64,000 bases of DNA from Anomaloglossus baeobatrachus (taxonomy: Eukaryota > Chordata > Amphibia > Anura > Aromobatidae). The translations under genes and the position numbers were made by a program. Under the pieces are notes generated by a model. That model searched no databases and was not told the origin of the DNA. It saw only the letters and a program-made list of their open reading frames with translations. The stretch covers positions 73,779,408 through 73,843,407 of the forward strand of contig NC_134353.1 in NCBI RefSeq assembly GCF_048569485.1. Direction: 5' to 3'. This document shows, one piece after another, positions 45,081 to 54,699 of this stretch. Numbering within the stretch: the stretch's first letter is position 1; each line of letters begins with the position of its first letter.

Positions 45081-48000
45081 ATGCGCAAGGGCATTGGCAA
45101 GGAACAAGGAAGTGGACGTGATGGTGGTGCAGGCAGAGGCCGAGGTCGTGGGCAAGCTCTAATTTCGCCACAACAAAGGGCCACATCTAGTCGCTCGCAC
45201 GTCCTGTCCCAAATTCTTGGGGACCGCAGCAGTACACCGCTCTTGAACCAAGACCAGTGTCAACAGGTTGTTAGTTGGATAGCGGATAATGCTTCCAGTC
45301 AGATTGGCACCACCACAAACACTCTGTCTTCCACACGGTCAAGTGTCAGTAGCCGTGATACTGCACCGCACATTTCTGAACCTGATCCTCCTTCCTACCA
45401 CCAGGCTGAGTACACGTCCTCCTCGGACATTAATGATCCCACACTTGGACACTCGGAAGAGCTGTTCACGTTTCCATTCACACATTCTGGCCTCTCGCCA
45501 GCTCATATTGAAGTGGGTCATGAGGAGATCGTCTGTACAGATGGCCAAATATTTGAGCAGCCACGTTCTCACGAAGTTGGCAACGTGTCTCAACAAGTGG
45601 TGGACGATGATGAGACACAATTGTCAGCAAGTCAGGAGGAGGAGCAGGGTGCGGAAGAGGAAGACGACGTGGTGGATGATCCAGTAACTGACCCAACCTG
45701 GCAGGAGGATATGCAGAGCGAGGACAGCAGTGCACAGGGGGAGGGAGGCGTAGCATCACAACAGGCAGTAAGAAGCAGGGTGGTGGCCCCAGGCAGAAGT
45801 CAGGCAACCGTTCCCCGGAACAACACGACGACACAAGGTGCCTGTCCAAATGTTAGGTCTTCACGAGTCTGGCAGTTTTTTAAGTTGGATCCAGATGATT
45901 CAAAAAAGGCCATTTGCAACACCTGCCGTGCCAGCATCAGCAGGGGTACCAAAACTAGCAGCCTGACCACCACCAGCATGATCAGGCACATGTCAGCCAA
46001 GCACCCGACTTTGTGGGAAGTACAACAGAGTCGAGGAGCAGTGCTTGCTGATGTCACTGCTACGTCTTCGCTGGTTGTGCATGCGAGCCAATCCTCTGTC
46101 CATGCTGCCTGCGAACAAGCCTCCTCCACTCCTGCACCTACAGTTGCCTACGCAGAAAGAACACCATCATCAAGCACGTCCTTGTCCCAGCGCAGCGTTC
46201 AGTTATCCATTCAGCAAACCTTTGAACGCAGGCGCAAATACACTGCCAACACCCCACATGCCACAGTTCTAAATGCTAACATTTCGCGACTGCTTGCGCT
46301 GGAAATGTTGCCTTTTAGGCTGGTGGAGACAGAAGCATTCCGTGACCTGATGGCGGCAGCTGTCCCACGTTACTCGGTCCCCAGCCGCCACTATTTCTCC
46401 CGGTGTGCCGTCCCCGCGTTGCATAACCACGTGTCACAAAACATCACACGTGCCCTGAACAACGCTGTTTCACCCAAGGTCCACCTAACCACAGACACGT
46501 GGACAAGTGCTTGTGGGCAAGGCCGCTACATCTCGTTGACGGCACACTGGGTTAATATTGTGGAAGCTGGGACCCAGTCTGAGCGAGGGACGCAACACGT
46601 CCTTCCCACACCAAGGTTTGCAGGCCCTACCTCAGTCAGTGTTTCACCCACACTCTACAGCTCCGGAATGTCATGCTCTTCAGCCTCCTCCTCCTCCTGC
46701 GCATCCTCATCCACTGTGCCCTCCACACCAGTCACAAGCTGGAAGCACTGCAGCACTGCCTCGGCGAAGCGGCAACAGGCTGTGCTGAAGCTAATCTGCA
46801 TAGGTGACAAACCCCACAATGCAGAAGAGCTGTGGACAGCTCTGAAACAGCAGGCAGATCACTGGCTCACACCTCTGAACCTAAAGCCAGGAAAGGTCGT
46901 TTGTGACAATGGCCGGAACCTGGTGGCGGCTTTGAGGCGAGGCCAGCTGACACATGTTCCATGCGTGGCCCATGTGCTCAACCTCGTGGTTCAGCGGTTT
47001 ATAAAGTCATACCCAGAGCTGTCTGATCTGCTGGTAAAAGTTCGCCGCCTGTCTGCACATTTTCGAAAGTCACCTACTGCTTCAGCCGGCCTTGCCGGCT
47101 TTCAGCGCCGTTTGCATCTTCCGGCTCACAGACTGGTGTGTGATGTCCCCACGCGTTGGAATTCAACTCTGCACATGTTGGTCAGGATATGTGAGCAGAA
47201 GAGGGCAGTTGTTGAGTACCTGCATCACCTAAGCCGTCGGGAAATGGGTCAAACTCCACACATAACACCTGAGGAGTGGAGATGGATGTCAGACCTATGT
47301 ACCATCCTCCAAAACTTTGAGGACTCCACCAAGATGGTGAGTGGTGATGACGCCATTATTAGCGTCACCATACCGCTACTCTGCCTTCTAAAACGGTCCC
47401 TGCTGAAAAACAAACATGATGCATTGCAGGCGGAGCGCGATGAGTTGCAGCAAGAAACAGTAGTGGGTGTGGGTGATAACACACAGCCCAGCCTCGTCTC
47501 ATCACAACGTGCAGTGGAGGACTATGACGAGGAGGAGGATGAAGACATGGAGCAACTCTCCGGCCAAATTGAGGATATGACATGCACACCAGTCATATCC
47601 TCGATTCAGCGTGGCTGGCCAGAGGACAGGGTAGATGAGGAGGAGGAGGAGGAGGAGGAGGAGGAGGAGGACAGCATGTTCAGTCATCTTGTTGGTCAGG
47701 CTACTGAAGTCCTGGCTGTTAAGAGTCTGGCGCACATGGCTGACTTTATGGTAAGCTGCCTGTCTCGTGACCCTCGCGTTAAGAACATCTTGGCCGACAA
47801 TCATTACTGGTTGGTAACACTGTTAGACCCACGCTACAAGGAGAACTTTTTGTCTCTTATTCCCGTGGAGGAGAGGTCAACCAAAATGCAGCAGTTTCGG
47901 AAGGCCATACTCACGGAAGTAGGCAAAGCATTCCCCTCACAAAACGCTAGCGGCATAGGTCAGGAATCAGTGGACAACCGAGGCGTACAGCCGAGAGAGG

Positions 48001-48428
48001 CACAAGTCCAATCCGCCAGAGGTAGGGGAACAGTCTTTAAGATGTGGGACAGTTTTCTCAGCCCCTCACGTACCACAGCCCCTGAGGTGCGGGGTAGTGC
48101 CACAAGAAATCCTAAGTTTGCCCAGATGCTGAAGGAGTACCTTGCAGATCGAACAACTGTACTCCGACATTCCTCTGTGCCTTACAATTATTGGGTATCC
48201 AAGCTGGACACGTGGCATGAATTGGCTCTCTACGCCTTGGAAGTCCTGGCCTGCCCTGCTGCTAGCGTTTTGTCAGAGCGTGTTTTTAGTGCCGCAGGTG
48301 GAATCATTACAGATAAACGCACCCGCCTGTCAACTGAAAATGCTGACAGGCTGACTCTGATAAAGATGAACAAGGGTTGGATTGGGCCAGACTTCACCAC
48401 ACCACCAGCAAATGAGAGCGGAATTTAA
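45081..48428 (+). CDS. hAT transposase with BED zinc finger (1,115 aa)
   Basis: Cuts and pastes the host element. The open frame extends upstream to 45,045 without an ATG; the first ATG is at 45,081 (MRKGIGKEQGSGRDGGAGRG), a basic glycine/arginine-rich start. A serine-rich, then acidic region follows. Residues ~259-308 form a BED finger (VWQFFKLD, then AICNTCRASISRG and MIRHMSAKH). The catalytic core shows D in LTTDTWTS (~468), D in VVCDNGRNLVAAL (~610) with HVPCVAHVLNLVV just after, and an E-run of about a dozen glutamates (47,637-47,670). The C-terminal dimerisation region (~1035-1100) has YWVSKLDTWHELALYALEVL, the catalytic-E motif SVLSERVFSAAGG and RLSTENADRLTLI. No stops or frameshifts. 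It is longer than many hAT transposases (600-900 aa) because of the N-terminal extension. Host ZBED proteins are domesticated relatives, but the perfect element ends show this is a transposon gene. Confidence 0.95.
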   Translation: MRKGIGKEQGSGRDGGAGRGRGRGQALISPQQRATSSRSHVLSQILGDRSSTPLLNQDQCQQVVSWIADNASSQIGTTTNTLSSTRSSVSSRDTAPHISEPDPPSYHQAEYTSSSDINDPTLGHSEELFTFPFTHSGLSPAHIEVGHEEIVCTDGQIFEQPRSHEVGNVSQQVVDDDETQLSASQEEEQGAEEEDDVVDDPVTDPTWQEDMQSEDSSAQGEGGVASQQAVRSRVVAPGRSQATVPRNNTTTQGACPNVRSSRVWQFFKLDPDDSKKAICNTCRASISRGTKTSSLTTTSMIRHMSAKHPTLWEVQQSRGAVLADVTATSSLVVHASQSSVHAACEQASSTPAPTVAYAERTPSSSTSLSQRSVQLSIQQTFERRRKYTANTPHATVLNANISRLLALEMLPFRLVETEAFRDLMAAAVPRYSVPSRHYFSRCAVPALHNHVSQNITRALNNAVSPKVHLTTDTWTSACGQGRYISLTAHWVNIVEAGTQSERGTQHVLPTPRFAGPTSVSVSPTLYSSGMSCSSASSSSCASSSTVPSTPVTSWKHCSTASAKRQQAVLKLICIGDKPHNAEELWTALKQQADHWLTPLNLKPGKVVCDNGRNLVAALRRGQLTHVPCVAHVLNLVVQRFIKSYPELSDLLVKVRRLSAHFRKSPTASAGLAGFQRRLHLPAHRLVCDVPTRWNSTLHMLVRICEQKRAVVEYLHHLSRREMGQTPHITPEEWRWMSDLCTILQNFEDSTKMVSGDDAIISVTIPLLCLLKRSLLKNKHDALQAERDELQQETVVGVGDNTQPSLVSSQRAVEDYDEEEDEDMEQLSGQIEDMTCTPVISSIQRGWPEDRVDEEEEEEEEEEEDSMFSHLVGQATEVLAVKSLAHMADFMVSCLSRDPRVKNILADNHYWLVTLLDPRYKENFLSLIPVEERSTKMQQFRKAILTEVGKAFPSQNASGIGQESVDNRGVQPREAQVQSARGRGTVFKMWDSFLSPSRTTAPEVRGSATRNPKFAQMLKEYLADRTTVLRHSSVPYNYWVSKLDTWHELALYALEVLACPAASVLSERVFSAAGGIITDKRTRLSTENADRLTLIKMNKGWIGPDFTTPPANESGI

Positions 48429-48599
48429 AGTTTGCCATGTACCTCCACTCACCCATGGGTACACTTCTCGACTTTGGATAATCGCTGGACTGCTCCTCCT
48501 TCTCCTCATGCGCCATCATGATGACCGTTACAATAGTTAGGTCTTTGTTTCAGGTATACCCCCAGTGGTAAATTTTTTCGCCCATTCTTTGCAGAATGG

Positions 48600-49560
48600 A
48601 CATTACAACGACAGGAGACCCGCTCCTTTGCAATGGGAACAATGTTTTGAGGCCCTCATGCACGTCTCTACCCAGGGACAACGTGTAGCCTCCCAATTTT
48701 TGGCTGCCCTGCCTAAGGGCTATACTGAAATACACCCACTTCCTTAAAATGGACACTTAATGTTTTGAGGCCCTCATGCACGTCTCTACCCAGGGACAAT
48801 GTGGAGCCTCCCAATTTTTGGCTGCCCTGGCAAAGGGCTATACTGAAATAGACCCACTTCCTTACAATGGGCACTTCAGGTTTAAAGGCCATCATGCACG
48901 TCTCTACCCAGGGACAATGTGGAGCCTCCCAATTTTTGGCTGCCCTGCCTAAGGGCTATACTGAAATAGACCCACTTCCTTACAATGGGCACTTCAGGTT
49001 TAAAGGCCATCATGCACGTCTCTACCCAGGGACAATGTGGAGCCTCCCAATTTTTGGCTGCCCTGCCTAAGGGCTATACTATAATACACCCACTTCCTGA
49101 CAATGGACACTTAATGTTTTGAGGCCCTCATGCACGTCTCTACCCAGGGACAATGTGGAGCCTCCCAATTTTTGGCTGCCCTGGCAAAGGGCTATACTGA
49201 AATAGACCCACTTCCTTACAATGGGCACTTCAGGTTTAAAGGCCATCATGCACGTCTCTACCCAGGGACAATGTGGAGCCTCCCAATTTTTGGCTGCCCT
49301 GCCTAAGGGCTATACTATAATACACCCACTTCCTGACAATGGACACTTAATGTTTTGAGGCCCTCATGCACGTCTGTATGCAGGGGCATTGGTGAACCTC
49401 ACAATTTAGGACTGCCCTGGCAAAGGAAAATACTACAAAGACTCACTTCCTCAAAATGGGCACATTAGACTCAAGAGGCCTTCATGTACGTCTCTTCTCA
49501 GGGACATCGGAGTGCCACACAATGTTTTCACGTAAAATCTTTCATGTATTGATCTCAAAA
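48600..49560 (+). repeat. 118-bp tandem array downstream of the hAT transposase
   Basis: CACGTCTCTACCCAGGGACA recurs at 48,661, 48,779, 48,897, 49,015, 49,133 and 49,251, with diverged forms at 49,369 and 49,487. The spacing is exactly 118 bp. Units alternate between two types: TTAATGTTTTGAGGCCCTCA and TTCAGGTTTAAAGGCCATCA. Each carries CCTCCCAATTTTTGGCTGCC. The alternation suggests duplication of blocks longer than one unit. Confidence 0.95.
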
Positions 49561-50700
49561 AGTAACATACACCAGCTCTATCTCACTATTGGGTATGTGC
49601 CCTTAACATTTCCGCCATGAAAAATCATTTTGGGGTCATTTTGGAAGGTTTTCTGGTGAGTCCGTAAAAATGGCGTAAAACGCGGACAAAATTGTTCACA
49701 GCTGTGACTTTTGAGTGATAAATGCTTCAAGGGGTCTTCCCCATGCTGTTGCCATGTCATTTGAGCACTCTTCTGAGACTTTTGTGACATTTGTAGGGTT
49801 TCTCCATGCTGCCGGGAGGTCATTTCACAAAAATACTCGGGTCTCCCATAGGATAACATTGGGCTCGTTGCTCGGGCCGAGTACACGAGTATCTTGGGAG
49901 GCTCGGCCCGAGCTTCGAGCACCCGAGCTTTTTAGTACTCGCTCATCACTAGTCTTGACTCTTCCACTTCTTCTGCCACTGTTACCAGGGGAACCACTGC
50001 TCTACACTGGCACCTAGTGGAGAAACCGTTTATATCAAGTAACATTTTACCATTAACATTTACAATTTGCCACCATACTACTGTGGCGTCTTCAGGGGGG
50101 GGAAAACCGCTCCTTCACTACCAGGGGTCCGACTACCCCTTACATTACCAACAGGCAAGCCCCTGGCCCGGAGGCTGTAGTGGAGGCCAAGCCAGGTTCA
50201 GCCAACAAGGGTGAGGCTCAGAAGTCAGCTGAAGAAAGGAACACAGTAGAGGGGTGCACCGGCTTTTATTCCAGGATCTACCCTGGATCGGCGGAGGTCC
50301 CTGACAGTGGGTCCCAGCAGTCCAAAGGCACCTGCGCGCCATAAACCAGGAATTGTGAGTAAAGATCTTGAAACTGCACCCCCTGGTGTCGCCTCCCTTA
50401 CTACGCACCATAGACACTTACAAGCACCAACTGTTGCCCCGGGGCACCGCTCCACCTGTGGGGAGCAGTAACACCATTGCTGCCGTTCCATCACCCCTGA
50501 GGCCTCATACAGCAGCGGCGGCTTAATAGCCGCAAACCACAGGTGGCGTCACGAATTATAAACTTTAATCACCCCCAAGTCACTGAAGCCATATTAATTG
50601 ACCCCACCAGGGTACGGAGTTGGGCGCCGCCACCACTGACGTCCCCCGGACTAGTCCGGCCCGGCATCGGGTGTCCCATAGCCCTGGGGTGGGCGAGTCA

Positions 50701-50765
50701 CTAGAGTACTAGTTTTTGGCCTGGGCGATGTACAACTGCAGCTCATCTTTACTGTAAGCAATGTT
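50701..50765 (-). repeat. right arm of the foldback element, outer part
   Basis: CTAGAGTACTAGTTTTTGGC, CTGGGCGATGTA and CTGTAAGCAAT are the reverse complement of 32,151-32,215. The arm ends near 50,765. Confidence 0.7.
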
Positions 50766-52009
50766 TAATTTTTGGAGGACATTTATTCCTCTTTTTGTTG
50801 CTATTTTTATATCTGGTATATGGATCCCCAAAAATAATAAAAATTTGCAATTTGCCACTAGTCACTAGAATCTATGCTGCAATTGTCATTGCTGCGTAAT
50901 GACAAGTTTTACAGTGTGACACCAAATACCTGGCCAATTTTTTCATGTATTCTCCTTACGGATGCCCCTATGGCCGGCACCAATTTCCTAATGGCCAAGT
51001 GATAAGGTGCTGAGGTGGATCGTTTATAGACGATTGGTCACTTATATGACACCTTTTTCTGACAAAATCAATTATTTTTATTGCAAAATTGGGTTATAAA
51101 CTTAGGAAAGATAATGTAAAACCATTTACTAAGATTCTTAGTATTTTATGACCCGCATACTGCCCATGGTATAGCCCATAAGTCTCCTATCGGGATAACG
51201 CGATTAGTGTCAGTGATCTCGGGTAATGGAATCAGCGTCTTTGTGGCTGACACTTGAGGTCAGCTCTGATGGGGGGGGTCAGCGTCTCACTGTGTCTGCC
51301 GTCTTGCTGCTCCCATAGGAAATCACTGGTGTCAGAACGCACCGTAATCAGATCCGTGACCTTGTCAGTGCTTGCCCTATGCCATCTTCTTATCGGCACC
51401 AAATATCATCATTATTTTAATGCCGTGTTGTACACAGCAGAGATCTCAGAGACAAAAATTGAAGATTTAGGCCCTGATAGGTCAAAGATTTCTTATAGAT
51501 GGGGTGTGACTGATCCAATCCTCACCAATTCCCATTATGAAAGAAAGGGGGCGATGGTGTCCTTCAATTTTGGGATAGGCAGAAGAGAGGGGCCTATAGC
51601 AAAGAGTAAATTGCCTCCCTGCTTATGGTTTCTCCATTTTCAAAAAATTTAAGCTACTTACAATTACAACTTGAATAGAATTTGTCACCCAGCTTTTCCA
51701 GAATCCTGAAAGATAAGTATGCTTACATAAGGTCAGTGGTGTAGCGCATGGTGTGGTTTGAGGAGGTGGGAGCAGAGGGGTGGAGGCAGTGAGAGTGGAA
51801 AATTATTATTTAATATTATTCAAATTGTCTATCCAGTAAAGGAGACAAACTCTAGCACAGCGCCACCTATTGGAAGTAGCGATCCTAAAAGTCACAAGTG
51901 GATTTTTAACAATCCTTTGCAATATGACTCAGGATATATAAGCCAGATCAGAATCCCAATTTGCAGACACGGTGTTTAATATTATAGCACCCTGACTGCA
52001 AAGGTCACT
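50766..52009. other. unassigned; includes an old dispersed repeat at ~51.84-51.98 kb
   Basis: GCACAGCGCCACCTATTGGA at 51,858 lies in a block that looks like a dispersed repeat. The rest is single-copy-looking with no gene. A G run lies at 51,270. Confidence 0.3.
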
Positions 52010-53385
52010 GCACTGGGCTGCCTGTGTGCACTGTGCCGCCTATGTGCATTGTGCCGCCTCTTTGCACTTTGCTGCCTGTGTTCACTGTGCCGCCTATGAG
52101 CATTGTGCCGCCTCTTTGCACTTTGCTGCCTGTGTGAACTTTGCCCTCTGTGTTCTCTAAGCAGCCTCTGTCCCATCTGTGTGCACTGTGTCTGCTCTGT
52201 GGATTGTGCCGTCTATGTGCACTGTGCCCCCTCCGTGCACTGTGCTGCCTGTGTTAACTCTGCTCCCTTTGTGCACTGTACCGCCTATGTGCGCTGTGCC
52301 CCTTGTGTGCATTGTGTTGCCTGTGTGCACTGTGCCTCCTCTGTGTCCTGTGCCGCCTGTGTGCACTGTGCCTCCTCTGTGCTGCCTTTGTGCCCCCTCT
52401 CTGCAGTGTGCCCCCTCTTTGCACTGTGCCCCCTGTGAGAACCTTGCCCCCTGTGTGCCCTATGCAGCCTCTGTGCCACCTATGTGCACTGTGCCCCCTT
52501 AGTGTATTGTGCCGCCTGTGTGCACTGTGCATCCTCTGTGCCACCTGTGTGCGCTGTGCTCCCTTAGTGCATTGTGCCGCCTGTGTGCACTGTGCATCCT
52601 CTGTGCCGCCTGTGTGCACTGTGCCCCCTTAGTGTATTGTGCCGCCTGTGTGCACTGTGCATCCTCTGTGCCGCCTGTGTGCACTGTGCCCCCTTAGTGC
52701 ATTGTGCCGCCTGTGTGCACTGTGCATCCTCTGTGCCGCCTGTGTGCACTGTGCATCCTCTGTGCCGCCTGTGTGCACTGTGCCCCCTTAGTGCATTGTG
52801 CCGCCTGTGTGCACTGTGCATCCTCTGTGCCGCCTGTGTGCACTGTGCCCCCTTAGTGCATTGTGCCGCCTGTGTGCACTGTGCATCCTCTGTGCCGCCT
52901 GTGTGCACTGTGCATCCTCTGTGCCACCTGTGTGCACTGTGCCCCCTTAGTGCATTGTGCCGCCTGTGTGCACTGTGCATCCTCTGTGCCGCCTGTGTGC
53001 ACTGTGCATCCTCTGTGCCACCTGTGTGCACTGTGCCCCCTTAGTGCATTGTGCCGCCTGTGTGCACTGTGCATCCTCTGTGCCACCTGTGTGCACTGTG
53101 CTCCCTTAGTGCATTGTGCCGCCTGTGTGCACTGTGCATCCTCTGTGCCGCCTGTGTGCACTGTGCATCCTCTGTGCCGCCTGTGTGCACTGTGCCCCCT
53201 TAGTGCATTGTGCCGCCTGTGTGCACTGTGCATCCTCTGTGCCGCCTGTGTGCACTGTGCATCCTCTGTGCCGCCTGTGTGCACTGTGCATCCTCTGTGC
53301 CGCCTGTGTGCACTGTGCCCCCTTAGTGCATTGTGCCGCCTGTGTGCACTGTGCATCCTCTGTGCCGCCTGTGTGCACTGTACCA
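52010..53385. repeat. 29/36-bp composite minisatellite
   Basis: Two interchangeable units, both beginning GTGTGCACTGTG. The 29-bp unit continues CATCCTCTGTGCCGCCT and the 36-bp unit continues CCCCCTTAGTGCATTG before TGCCGCCT. The left third (52,010-52,500) is diverged, the right two thirds homogeneous with a mixed order of the two units. Both strands are open for up to 224 codons (cysteine-rich CALCILCAACVH or HRRHNALRGHSA), again a composition effect. Confidence 0.95.
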
Positions 53386-53621
53386 CTCAGATGAGTATAT
53401 ATGTCAATATTTTACGTGATGTGGCACAAAATAGTATTATTTCTTATGGCGGTGGTACTCAGGGCGCATCATTACTTAATAAGGGGGCATTAATGTTTTT
53501 TTACAAGTGTCACTTAGGGGGCCATAATTCGTTTTAAGTGGGCATTAGTCAATTTTAAATGAGGCATTATTTGTTTTAAGGCGTCAGGTTATTTCCCTTG
53601 AGACAAAAAGGAACTGGGGAG
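53386..53621. other. short unassigned stretch with GGGGGCATTA-type words
   Basis: TAAGGGGGCATTAATG, TAGGGGGCCATAATTCG and TGAGGCATTATTTG suggest one more old short tandem repeat. No gene. Confidence 0.35.
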
Positions 53622-53625
53622 TTAA

Positions 53626-54067
53626 AGGGTTATTCCCATCTTCATAGCTGGATATCTTCATCTAGTGCTTGTAATAACACTTTTGCCACTTACAGCTTAT
53701 TAAAATTTGCTGCTGTTCTTGAGCGATAACACTTTTCTTTTTCCTGTTTACAGCTCGTTGCCTAGGTGACCGACCACCACGGCTGTCAACATTGTGAGTG
53801 CTGAGGCCGGCTGGGATTAGAGATTACAGGCTTTCTGGCTTCAAAACAGCGATTACAAGCTCAATATAAAAGAGCCTGTAATGTAAGCACCAGGCATGTT
53901 CTGTTGTCTTGTCCGCAGCAGTGGTCGGTCTCCAAGACAACAAGCTGTAAACAAAAGTGCTAATATCTCAAGTTCAGCTGAATATTTTAATAAACAGTAA
54001 ATTTCAAAATTGTTTGTATTTACCAGCACTATCGGACAATATGCATTCATGAAGATGGAATAACCGT
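53626..54067. mobile_element. TTAA-target MITE (442 bp; Kolobok/piggyBac type)
   Basis: TTAA at 53,622-53,625 and 54,068-54,071. Inverted ends AGGGTTATTCCCATCTTCAT and ATGAAGATGGAATAACCGT. The interior palindrome (GTTTACAGCTCGTTGCCTAG against GACAACAAGCTGTAAAC) spans most of the element. No ORF of interest. Confidence 0.75.
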
Positions 54068-54291
54068 TTAATTTTCCAATATCTTTGTTTCCCCTGAAGT
54101 CGGACATTTTCTTACACGTGTCCCAAAGAAATCAATTTAGACAAAAGTCATCTAATGTGTATGTATGCCTCTCTGTTAGCAGTCTCTTCAGGAGTCCTCA
54201 TTAGCAGCCATATTGGTTGTTGTCAGCCAGTGGTTCTGCTACTTTGAATAATGGCTTTAGTGAGATGTAGGAAACTGACAAAAAATAATTT

Positions 54292-54395
54292 TGTCGCCTA
54301 TAGCAACCAATCACAGGGCAGCTTTCATTTCATATTCGGCTTTTTCAACATGAGAGCGGCGCTGTGATTGGTTGCTATGGGAGACACAGGCAGCC
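54292..54395. repeat. CCAAT-palindrome repeat (short MITE relative)
   Basis: CCTATAGCAACCAATCACAG and CTGTGATTGGTTGCTATGGG form an inverted pair ~60 bp apart, the same core as in the element at 25.9 kb. It lies ~60-150 bp upstream of the candidate promoter below and adds two CCAAT boxes there. Confidence 0.65.
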
Positions 54396-54439
54396 CCTCT
54401 GTACATAAATCTGCTGCACACAGCCGGTAGTCACTGTCA

Positions 54440-54581
54440 GCCTCTCTTCTTTGTTCCTTAGGCCACGCCCACTCCGGTCATAGCGCCCTCCCATTGGCTG
54501 CAGGGGACATGCTGGCCGTGTAGTAGCAGTCAGGCTCAGGCTGCCATTGTTAGCAGGGTCCCGGCCGCTCTCATCATCATC
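54440..54581 (+). promoter_or_regulatory. candidate CpG-rich host promoter
   Basis: CpG-rich compared with its surroundings. It has CCACGCCCACTCC (a KLF/Sp-like CACCC site), CCCTCCCATTGGCTG (an inverted CCAAT box) and a TCATCATCATCATG leader. There is no TATA box, as in many CpG promoters. It directly precedes a possible first coding exon. This is the only part of the window that looks like an ordinary host gene start. Confidence 0.45.
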
Positions 54582-54633
54582 ATGCCCGGGAAAGCCGCCT
54601 GTACCGGAGCCGCCATGTACAGGTCCTGCCGAG
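54582..54633 (+). CDS. possible first coding exon of an unidentified host gene
   Basis: ATG at 54,582 in the leader CATCATCATG gives MPGKAACTGAAMYRSCR, then a splice donor G|GTAAGAC at 54,633/54,634 after one base of the next codon. A second in-frame ATG at 54,615 has a perfect Kozak context (GCCGCCATGT) and could be the true start (MYRSCR). I cannot name the protein from 17 residues, and no second exon is identified: downstream is a minisatellite and then 56.7-57.5 kb sequence without a clear acceptor-exon pair. A non-coding first exon is an alternative. Confidence 0.3.
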
Positions 54634-54699
54634 GTAAGACGGCCGGAAAGCAGAGCCCGAGCCGGTGTGTGGGCTGTGGGGTATGGCAGGAAGGAGGGA

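Larger units (their letters stand above)
43104..49951 (+). mobile_element. autonomous-looking hAT transposon (6.85 kb)
   Basis: Inverted termini TAGTGATGAGCGAG (left) and CTCGCTCATCACTA (right) with a perfect 8-bp target duplication GTCTTGAC (43,096-43,103 and 49,952-49,959). Internal order: left subterminal region with ACTCGG/CGAGTA words, ~75-bp GTATACAGGCAGG repeats (43,505-43,690), a 188-bp tandem array (43,780-45,010), a single BED-type transposase ORF (45,081-48,428), a 118-bp tandem array (48,600-49,490), and the right subterminal region with CGGCCCGAG words. The open ORF, perfect target duplication and homogeneous tandem units all indicate a young, possibly mobile, copy. Confidence 0.95.
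42473..50144. mobile_element. solo LTR-like element, family C, interrupted by the hAT
   Basis: Starts TGTAACGGGGGCAGGGGG and ends CTACCCCTTACA, flanked by TTAC (42,469-42,472 and 50,145-50,148). Without the hAT it is about 820 bp, with TG...CA ends and a 4-bp duplication, hence LTR-like. It is unrelated to A and B by eye. The B1 copy shows the uninterrupted target. Which retroelement family it belongs to is not determined. Confidence 0.7.
41808..50700. mobile_element. solo LTR, family B, copy B3, with a nested LTR C and hAT inside
   Basis: TGTGGCGCCCCTGAGGCTTC at the left and GGGGTGGGCGAGTCA at the right, flanked by CTAG (41,804-41,807 and 50,701-50,704). Removing the inserted LTR C leaves about 1.2 kb that aligns with B1. 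The site without the insertion can be seen in the left foldback arm (CTCTAG/CAGG). LTR fossil. Confidence 0.85.

Noticed and set aside
45045-48428. Host ZBED-type gene (domesticated transposase)
   Set aside because: The ORF lies between perfect hAT tips and an exact 8-bp target duplication, so it is the element's own gene.
52157-53537. Cysteine-rich and histidine-rich long ORFs on both strands
   Set aside because: Produced by the 29/36-bp minisatellite composition.
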